64,000 bases of DNA from Callorhinus ursinus. Taxonomy: Eukaryota; Chordata; Mammalia; Carnivora; Otariidae. Location: positions 46,193,113 through 46,257,112 of the forward strand of contig NW_020312817.1 of NCBI RefSeq assembly GCF_003265705.1, read 5' to 3'. Below the pieces are notes generated by a model, which made no database searches, was not told where the DNA came from, and saw nothing but the letters and a program-made list of their open reading frames with translations. The translations under genes and the position numbers were made by a program. Positions 57,315 to 64,000 of this stretch are shown here, piece after piece. The first letter of the stretch is position 1. Every line of letters starts with the position of its first letter.

Positions 57315-57685
57315 ATTCTATTTTTTTATTATGTTAATCACTATACATTACATCATTAGTTTTTGATGTAGTGTTCCACGATTCATTGTTTGCATATAAC
57401 ACCCAGTGCTCCATGCAGAACGTGCCCTCTTTAATACCCATCACCATGCTAACCCATCCTCCCACCCCCCTCCCCTCTAGAACCCTCAGTTTGTTTCTCA
57501 GAGTCCGTAGTCTCTCATGGTTCTTCTCCCCCTCCAATTTCCCCCACTTCATTCTTCCCCTCCTGCTATCTTCTTCTTTTTTTTTTAACATATAATGTAT
57601 TGTTTGCTTCAGAGGTATAGATGTGTGATTCAACAGTCTTGCACACTTCACAGCGCTCACCATAGCACATACCCTCCCCAATGTT
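57315..57685 (-). mobile_element. Carnivore L1, 5'-truncated, antisense
   Basis: Inverted tail at 57,319, the carnivore L1 3' UTR ('catcattagtttttgatgta', 'cctcagtttgtttctcagag'), an internal T run (57,575-57,588), then further 3' UTR text ('catataatgtattgtttgct', 'cagcgctcaccatagcacat'). The duplication TAATTGCTTTTT lies at 57,303-57,314 and 57,686-57,697. The internal A run (on the minus strand) divides the 3' UTR into two blocks. Confidence 0.92.
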
Positions 57686-57839
57686 TAATTGCTTTTTTGA
57701 TGTAAATTATTTTACATTTTTGGAGATTCTTCATCACAAGTGTTTTCTGAATGTTCATATTTGCCTTTTACATGTGTTCATTTTATTTATGTTATAAAAG
57801 ATCCAGTGGAAAATGTTTCTCTCCTATCTCTGTTCCTGA

Positions 57840-58735
57840 ATGATCCAGTCTCTTTTCAGAACAACCACTGTTGCTAAATTTTTAAGTATCTTGAAAGGTA
57901 CACAACATGTTTACATAACAAAATCCTATGTGCTCATGTGTATATATGTGCATGTTTATGTATATCTGGGTGTATGTCTATATTTATATGTACTTTTGAC
58001 TACCACAGCACAAATTACGGTGTACTCCCGCACTTGCTTTTTAAAATTCATTTATATTTTTCAGATTTGTTCCATATCAACAAATCAATACATTTTAAGG
58101 ACAACATAATATCCCTTTAAATGAATACACCAGGACTCATTTAACTAGTCTTTTACTGGGAGACTTTGAAGTCATTTCCAATCTTTTGATATTGCAAATG
58201 ATGCTGAGATAGTATCTGTATCAATGTAAGACATTTTGCACATTTATGAATGCATTAAAAGGATACATTTGTGAGTGCATCTATAATTTCAACTCCTAGA
58301 AGTGGAGTTGCTGAGTTAAAGAGCACTGAGTTGTTTGTCAGATTGTTCTGAAATGGCTTTGGTATTGTATAGTCTCACTAATAATAGACTGTTTATGCCC
58401 TCATACCTTTGCGTTCAGTGTGGTAGTTTTCTTTTTTTAATTTTTTTATTAATCACCATACATTACATCATTAGTTTTTGATGTAGTGTTCCATGATTCA
58501 TTGTTTGCTCATAACACCCAGTTCTCCATCCAGTACGTACCCTCTTTAATACCCCCCACCCCCTCCCCTGTAGAACCCTCAGTTTGTTTCTCAGAGTCCA
58601 TAGTCAGTGTGGTAGTTTTGATGTGTGCTAATCTGAGAGAGAACTACTATCTCATTGTATGTTGGTCTTTTGTCCTTCTTATGTTGAGTGTGTTTAAGCA
58701 AGAATTATTTTTTTCTTCTCCTTTGTCTAGACTGT
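57840..58735 (-). mobile_element. Ancient L1ME-like relic, antisense, split by a young L1
   Basis: Antisense L1 3' text: 'gaaggtacacaacatgttta', 'tcaactcctagaagtggagt', 'gttgctgagttaaagagcac', 'tatagtctcactaataatag'. The same text continues after the insertion at 58,431-58,603 ('gatgtgtgctaatctgagag'). Frames are lost. Confidence 0.65.
58431..58603 (-). mobile_element. Young carnivore L1, severely 5'-truncated
   Basis: Only the last 170 bases of the carnivore L1 3' UTR are present ('catcattagtttttgatgta', 'cctcagtttgtttctcagag'). The exact 16-base duplication TCAGTGTGGTAGTTTT lies at 58,415-58,430 and 58,604-58,619. It shares its 3' sequence with the copies at 38,842 and 57,315. Confidence 0.95.
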
Positions 58736-58752
58736 TAAAATTAAGTAGAGAT

Positions 58753-58927
58753 TGGGATGCCTGGGTGGCTCAATCAATTAAGCATCTGCCTTCAGCTCAG
58801 GTCATGATCCCAGGGTCCAGGTCTTGAGTCCCTTGTCAGGCTCCTTGCTGCGCGGGAAGCCTGCTTCTCCCTCTGTCTGCCACTCCCTCTGCTTGTGCTC
58901 TCTCTCTGACAAATAAATAAAATCTAT
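58753..58927 (+). mobile_element. Carnivore SINE, full length
   Basis: Complete head, body and short AAATAAATAAAATCT tail. Duplication AAAATTAAGTAG (about 58,737) and AAAATTAGGTAG (about 58,928). Confidence 0.95.
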
Positions 58928-58935
58928 AAAATTAG

Positions 58936-59225
58936 GTAGTAATGGCAAATATTTTTGTAGTTTCTTATTTATCTTTTAATTTTTAGTATTATTTATTATA
59001 TTTTATCCTGTATATTTTTTCCTTTAATCTCAAACCAAGGTTTGAGATTAAGGCTGGTTGCTTCTCTAGCTCAAAATGTTCTGCACAAAATAAATTCTGC
59101 TCCCCCAAAGCCCTACTCCTTAAGTGGTAATTTTACCCTAATCACTCTCATAACTTTATAATCAGTATTTTATCTGATATACAGAATATGTAAAATAAGA
59201 GTGTCTTAAAAGGGTAATTTAATTA
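58936..59225. other. Unassigned AT-rich sequence
   Basis: Includes the short inverted repeat AATCTCAAACC / GGTTTGAGATT at about 59,026-59,050. No gene seen. Confidence 0.6.
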
Positions 59226-59229
59226 TTGA

Positions 59230-60020
59230 TGAAAATTTTTTTCTCAGTAATTGAACAATTTTGAAAATTTTCAATTTCACAGTGAAGTTGAAAGAGCAGT
59301 ACAGTAACTACCCAAAACCATTCCTCCAGATACTAACTTTTCACATTTTGTCACCCTTTCCATATCTATCTGTACTTATGTTTATATCAGTGTCTATCTG
59401 TCTACTACTTTTTTGCTAGTTTATCATCCAAAAAATCTGAAGGTATCATGACAGTCCATCTCTAAATGTGCCCCCAAACAATGACATTCTTCTACAAAAG
59501 CTTATCACCATTCAGTATCTAAGAAAATCAGTATTATTTCAAACTATCATCTAAAATATGATACATATTCACATTTTGCTAAAGAATCTCAAAATATCTT
59601 TCATGGTTTTCTTTATTTAATCCAGGATCCATTTAATGTTCACACAGTACATTTGGTAATATGTCTATTATGTCTTATCTCCCAAAATGAAGGAAAATCT
59701 CATTGCTTCACATCTTTTGAAAAGTTCAAACTGTTTTGTTTTTGTTTTTTGTTTTTTCAGAACATACAACTCGGGATTCAGCTGTTTCCACTTGATTAGA
59801 TTGAGGGCAGTAAGTCCCAGCAAGAGTACTATAGAAACTATGGGCTCCTTCCACTGCATTACATTACAAAGGCAATGCCAAACTTGACCACTTAGTTAAG
59901 ATTGTGCCACCAAATCTCTCCATTGTAAATACACATTTCTTCTTTATAATTAAGATGTAATCTGTGCAGTGATGCTTTAAGATGGTGTGAATATCGTTTT
60001 CCAATGTTTGGTCTTTAGTC
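59230..60020 (-). mobile_element. Ancient L1ME-like relic, antisense
   Basis: Same text class as 20,255-20,570 and 35,180-35,800: 'gaaagagcagtacagtaact', 'ttaatccaggatccatttaa', 'cagtacatttggtaatatgt', 'cttgattagattgagggcag', 'ctctccattgtaaatacaca'. A GTTTTT run at about 59,734-59,758 interrupts it. Confidence 0.62.
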
Positions 60021-60427
60021 TTAGGATCCATTGGTGAAATTGTCTTATATAGTTATTACGTGGGTTATTCCAAAAAGGAGATTCAGTTTTAATGAACTAA
60101 AAATGCCTTTATGTATGCTACAATTCACGTAACAGAAGAGATAATGTTGGGATGACATCTGTATCATTCATAATGATAAATCATAATGAAATTTAAAGCC
60201 TTTATGTAAAAACTCATTTAAGGACATGACCAACAAAATTCCCATTCAATAGATGCATTTATTTTTGAAGCCCACAGCTGTTTTAATAGTTTTAATGTTT
60301 ATTCTATTTCATAGATTTATTCTTTTACTTTAAAAATAGATTTGCAATCACTGTGCAAAAACTAAGTTACAGAATCAAGTGCAATATTCTCTTGGGATTA
60401 AATTTTATTGAGATAATTCACAGCATA

Positions 60428-60530
60428 GATAATACTGATGTGTATAATCAATAATTTCCAGCCATAATAGGAGTATCCAGAGAGGATAATACTGACGAGT
60501 ATAATCAATAATTTCCAGCCATAATCGGAG
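60428..60530 (+). repeat. 57-bp tandem duplication, two copies
   Basis: Copy 1 starts at 60,428 and copy 2 at 60,485. Both read 'gataatactga' then 'gtataatcaataatttccag' then 'ccataat'. Over the first 46 bases of each unit they differ at only about three positions. The unit is not itself a simple repeat or a transposon I recognise, so this is a recent local duplication of unique sequence. Confidence 0.95.
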
Positions 60531-61482
60531 GGGCAGCAAGAAAGTCATGAGGATTTTCCCAGGGATGGGCAGCACTGATAAATGCTCTGAAAAAGGAGAA
60601 TAGCTTTAGGGCAACAGAATATGAAGGTGTGATAGTTTAGAGGTGAAGAAAGGGGAATGGATCAATATCTGAATGTGGATACTACATATACATAGCCATG
60701 TATCTTTGGGATGTGGATAATCTTTGCAGTTCTACAACCGAATAAGCAGAGACACTATGATTTGAGTACATCATTCACTTCTAAGGCATTGATTTATTCC
60801 ATTTTGCTAAAATTGAACGACCAGTACATAATTCTTAGCTGGATCTTTTCTTGTTAACAAATTGAAGTACTTTGGTTAGTAACTAGCCATGTGAAAATCT
60901 CATAAATATTAATGCAATGTTCTGAAATGTTCGTTTATTGTCCATGAATAGTTGTGAAAGATAGTAAAAGAACTTGATTGAAAATAAGCCTTAAACTTCT
61001 GTAATAAAGACACACTTCATTGGAAATTTTCCTGTAATGTCATGGTTTTATCTTTTGTTATTCTTTTTCATCAGTAATATAGAGCATTGCAGTGAGGGGA
61101 CTGAGAAATAAAGGTCTGAGACTACCAAGCATAGCAAAATTCATTGCTTACATGAGGTTTAATGATCCTTACATTTGTTAAGTATTTGAGTCTGTATACA
61201 GTTCTTTACAATATTCAACTGAAATATGATACTTATTTAGATTTACAGAGCAAAGAATTCATCTTAAATGTGGGAAAAATTTGTAGTTGTTGACATAGTT
61301 GTATTTTAAATGTCCAGAATTTTGTTTTTGAACTAAAATTCTAGAAAGTAGTAATTAGGGGCATAGTATAGTAAGAATCGATGTTTTAAAGGAAAAATAT
61401 GTTTGAGAAGGTTAATATGGATCAATCACACTTTATTATGATTTTAGTTTTCCCCTAAACTTCACTGTCTGTGCCTTATTGT
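60531..61482. other. Unassigned sequence
   Basis: About 950 bases with no recognised gene or repeat. Confidence 0.55.
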
Positions 61483-61497
61483 GAAAATGGAAAGTTT

Positions 61498-61688
61498 GGG
61501 GGCACCTGGGTGGCTCAGTTGTTAAGCATCTGCCTTTGGCTCGGGTCATGATCCCAGGGTCCTGGGAGTGAGTCCCACATCGGGCTCCCTGCTCAGTGGG
61601 AAGCTTACTTCTCCCTCTCCCACTCCCCCTGCTTGTGTTCCCTCTTTCACTATCTTTCTCTACCAAATAAATAAATCTTAAAAAAAAA
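61498..61688 (+). mobile_element. Carnivore SINE, full length
   Basis: Complete copy with the exact 15-base duplication GAAAATGGAAAGTTT at 61,483-61,497 and 61,689-61,703. Confidence 0.96.
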
Positions 61689-61738
61689 GAAAATGGAAAG
61701 TTTAAGTAAAATATGAGTGAAGTTTGGTCAGTGATATA

Positions 61739-61778
61739 ATTATATATCTCTCTCTATATATAGAGAGAGATATATAAT
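61739..61778. repeat. 40-bp perfect palindrome
   Basis: The sequence reads the same on both strands: A/T ends, a CTCTCTC arm, a TATATATA centre and a GAGAGAG arm. With no spacer it can extrude a 20-bp hairpin on each strand. Confidence 0.93.
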
Positions 61779-61784
61779 ATAAAT

Positions 61785-62388
61785 ATAATCAGAGTAACAC
61801 TTGTAAAATGCTCAGTGCAAGAGCTTGATTTCATAGATTTGTTCTTTCAAATTAACCTGCCATTTATAAATAGGAGTATCTAAGCAATAGTTCCATTTCC
61901 TGAATATTTCCATTTCGGTGACTATTTCAGGTTTTTCCCACTCTTGTTTATCATGGATACAACAACTATGAACTGTACCATAGTGCTCTAAGTACAAGTC
62001 CTATGATATAATAATTTTTTTGAGTTAATTATGTCTCAAGTATCCACAGGCCAGATTATTAGGAATTCTATTATTGCCAACCGCAGCCCCCCCAAGCCCC
62101 ATCCCGGCATGGGACTCTTACCTTTATCTTTTTTTTTTCCCCCCAAGAAGTGCAAGGGACTTATGCTACCCAAAAGGGGTATCAGTCTGATATACATAAA
62201 CCAATTGGGAAGCTCTGGTGTCTGAATCATATGACCCTGCTACTGATTATTGTGGTACACAGTATTACTGCTAAGCCCTAGTCAACACTGTGATGAAATC
62301 TAAGTAAAATGAAGGAGGCTGATCCCACTGCCTCAAAGTGAAATTAGAAAAAAATCTTTGTGACCTTGAATTTAGCAGATTTTCTCTC

Positions 62389-62390
<2 letters not shown>
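61785..62390. other. Unassigned sequence with a T-run/C-run segment
   Basis: Contains C7 at about 62,088 and an adjoining T11-C6 run at about 62,130-62,146. Overlapping frames on both strands at 62,031-62,230 arise from these runs. No repeat or gene identified. Confidence 0.5.

Positions 62391-62391
<1 letters not shown>

Positions 62392-62431
<40 letters not shown>
62392..62431. repeat. (TA)n microsatellite
   Basis: About twenty TA units, followed by further TATA/CTATA sequence and a short (AC)n at about 62,487-62,500. Confidence 0.96.
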
Positions 62432-62433
<2 letters not shown>

Positions 62434-62443
62434 GTATTTATAT

Positions 62444-62472
62444 CTATATATAGATTAAAAATCTATATATAG
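62444..62472. repeat. 13-bp inverted repeat with 3-base loop
   Basis: Arms CTATATATAGATT (62,444-62,456) and AATCTATATATAG (62,460-62,472) are perfect complements with loop AAA, beside the (TA)n run. Confidence 0.9.
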
Positions 62473-62559
62473 TATATGTATATACATACACACACACACA
62501 GAGTCATCAATTATAAATTTTTGCTGTTTGAAAGATACTGTTATGAAACTGAAAAGATG

Positions 62560-62973
62560 AAGTAAACACTGGAAAATATTTGTGAAACACATCTCTGATA
62601 AAAAGACATGTATCTAGAATATATGAACAACACTCACAACTATATAACAAAACAATAACAACAAAGCAAAGTAATGGAATGGGCTACAGATTTGAACAAA
62701 AGATGAATAGATGACAACTTAACACTTTACAATACTCAACATAATTAATCATTAGGGAAATGCAAATTAAAACCACATGAGATATTACAATGTACATATT
62801 AGAATGGATTAAAGCAAACACACAAGCAAAAATCTGGCAATATCAGATGCTAGCAAGGTAGAAGAATAATTCGAATTCTCAAACATTGCTGGTGGGAATG
62901 CAAAATGGGACATCTAGTTTGGAAAATATTTGGCAGCTTCTGAAGTTAAACATGTTTAAGAAATACGAAGGAA
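62560..62973 (+). mobile_element. Old L1 ORF2 3' fragment, sense
   Basis: 'aagacatgtatctagaatat', 'agggaaatgcaaattaaaac', 'aaacattgctggtgggaatg', 'gttaaacatgtttaagaaat' are ORF2 3'-end phrases. It is cut off by the SINE that follows, and what lies after the SINE is no longer clearly L1. Confidence 0.78.
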
Positions 62974-63177
62974 GGGTACCTGGGTGGCTCAGTCGTTAAG
63001 TGTCTGCCTTTGGCTCGGGTCATGATCCCGAGGTCCTGGGATCGAGCCCCGCATCGGGCTCCCTGCTCGGCAGGAAGCCTGCTTCTCCCTCTTCCACTCC
63101 CACTGCTTGTGTTCCCTCTCACTGTGTCTCTTTCTGTCAAATAAATAAATAAAATCTTAAGAAAAAAATTAAAAAAA
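62974..63177 (+). mobile_element. Carnivore SINE, full length, little diverged
   Basis: Head 'gggtacctgggtggctcagt', middle 'gtctgcctttggctcgggtc', several CpG sites retained ('cccgcatcgggctccctgct'). Duplication AAGAAATACGAAGGA at 62,958-62,972 and AAGAAATACAAAGGA at 63,178-63,192. The retained CpGs suggest a younger copy. Confidence 0.96.
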
Positions 63178-63329
63178 AAGAAATACAAAGGAGGTCCATG
63201 TGGCTTTTAAAAGCAAATAAAAGAGAGACTAGTAGGAAATTTGAGAACAATCACCTCTAGAAATTTTAGGCAAGGCAGTTGTGTAGCCAGAAGTAAATGG
63301 AAGGATTTTAGGTTTGTCTTGAAGGAATA

Positions 63330-63528
63330 GGGCCCCTGGGTGGCTCAGTCAGTTGAGCGGCCAGCTCTTGATTTAGGCTCAGGCCATGATCTCAGGGTCT
63401 TTGGATAAAGCTCCATGTCTAGCTCTGCCCTCAGTGGGGAGTCTGCTTGAGATTCTCTCTCCCTCTGCCTCTGCCCCTCCTGCTGCTCTCACGTACTCTT
63501 TCTCAAATAAATAATTAATTACAAAAAA
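63330..63528 (+). mobile_element. Carnivore SINE, older subtype
   Basis: Head 'gggcccctgggtggctcagt' with 'ccagctcttgatttaggctc', then 'gcttgagattctctctccct' and an AAATAAATAATT tail. Duplication not resolved. Confidence 0.93.
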
Positions 63529-63590
63529 AGAGTAAGTTACAAGATTTTCTGATTTAGTGGGCTATGGATGATTATCAGCTTCTTGGATTT

Positions 63591-63788
63591 ATTTATTTTT
63601 TAAAGATTTTATTTATTTGACACAGAGAGAGAGAGAGCACAAGTAGGCTGAACAGCAGGCAGAGAGAGAGGGAGAGGGAGCAGGCCCCCTGCTGAGCAGA
63701 GAGCCTGATGCGGGGCTCCATCCCAGGACCCTGGATCATGACCTGAGCTGAAGGCAGATGCTTAACCAAGTGAGACACCCAGGTGCCC
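63591..63788 (-). mobile_element. Carnivore SINE, full length, antisense
   Basis: Inverted tail 'ttttaaagattttatttatt' to inverted head 'gagacacccaggtgcccc'. Duplication CAGCTTCTTGGATTT at 63,576-63,590 and CAGCTTTTTGGATTT at 63,789-63,803. It stands 60 bases from the preceding sense copy, making a second inverted SINE pair. Confidence 0.95.
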
Positions 63789-63924
63789 CAGCTTTTTGGA
63801 TTTAACAACTAATAGTGTATTTAATGAGAAAGGAAATAATGAGAGAAGAAAGTGTTCAGAGAACATGAGATTCTAGTGCAAAACAAGATTTGAAAATTCC
63901 TCCTTTTATTAAGCTGTGTTCCTC

Positions 63925-64000
63925 AATGATCTTGGATGAACCTGGAGGATATTATGGTAAATAAACCAGAAAGACAAATATTTTATGATCTCACTTACAT
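63925..64000 (+). mobile_element. L1 ORF2 3' end fragment, runs off the window
   Basis: 'cttggatgaacctggaggat', 'gaaagacaaatattttatga' and 'tctcacttacat' are the end of L1 ORF2 entering the 3' UTR. It may continue the L1 at 62,560-62,973, with intervening sequence lost or inserted. Confidence 0.7.

Noticed and set aside
57371..57595. Frames sharing the start 'MFHDSLFA' here and at 58,486 (and a similar one at 38,918)
   Set aside because: The apparent protein family is the antisense of the same young L1 3' UTR in three insertions.
62031..62230. Overlapping 64-codon frames on both strands with Pro/Gly runs
   Set aside because: Generated by C and T homopolymers (about 62,088 and 62,130-62,146). 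No family match seen.
1..64000. tRNA-like A and B boxes at many sites
   Set aside because: They are the heads of tRNA-Lys-derived SINEs with SINE bodies and poly(A) tails. No free-standing tRNA cloverleaf was seen.

Overview
This window is mammalian nuclear DNA, most likely from an arctoid carnivoran (bear, seal or weasel lineage). The main evidence is about 25 copies of a tRNA-Lys-derived carnivore SINE. Their heads read 'GGGGCGCCTGGGTGGCTCAG' and their tails are AAATAAATAAATAAAATCTT plus poly(A). The diagnostic middle is of the seal/panda/mustelid kind, and I saw no copy of the typical young dog or cat type. Young 5'-truncated L1 copies with carnivore-type 3' ends support the same placement. 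The lineage call is inference from remembered family features.

I find no protein-coding gene, no intact exon and no CpG island. All open frames are short and lie in repeats or AT-rich DNA. The window is a gene desert or the inside of a very large intron, and the sequence alone cannot tell which.

Layout. 1-5,970: SINEs, an old MIR, a (GT)n run and unassigned AT-rich DNA. 5,972-13,243: an antisense MLT1 LTR split by a near full-length ancient L1 (about 7 kb, with 5' end, ORF1 and ORF2 relics and poly(A) signal), which itself carries a SINE and a GC-rich insert. 13,480-22,930: antisense L1 relics, an L1 3' end, two MLT1-class LTRs and three SINEs. 24,297-25,372: an L1 with most of its reverse transcriptase region missing. 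26,372-26,990: a third antisense LTR. 28,559-34,180: minisatellite, SINE-in-SINE, polypyrimidine tract, MER20, an L2 split by an MLT1, and an inverted SINE pair. 34,690-40,390: decayed antisense L1 DNA with four SINEs and a young L1 inserted. 40,400-47,932: L2, MIR and ERV-like LTR relics, SINEs, and a 34-bp U2 snRNA fragment with perfect flanking repeats. 48,000-48,830: AT-rich palindromes. 50,050-53,845: a decayed sense L1 with three inserts. 54,000-57,300: mostly unassigned sequence. 57,315-64,000: antisense L1 relics, two young L1 inserts, a 57-bp tandem duplication, a 40-bp perfect palindrome and five SINEs.

No genes work together here. The interest lies in the layered history of retrotransposition: target-site duplications (TSDs) and nesting give a relative order (MIR/L2/MER20, then L1M/MLT1, then carnivore L1 and SINE), together with a few unusual structures. 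I did not find an undescribed biological system. Repeat names come from recognised consensus features, not a database search, and boundaries of old repeats are approximate (tens of bases).
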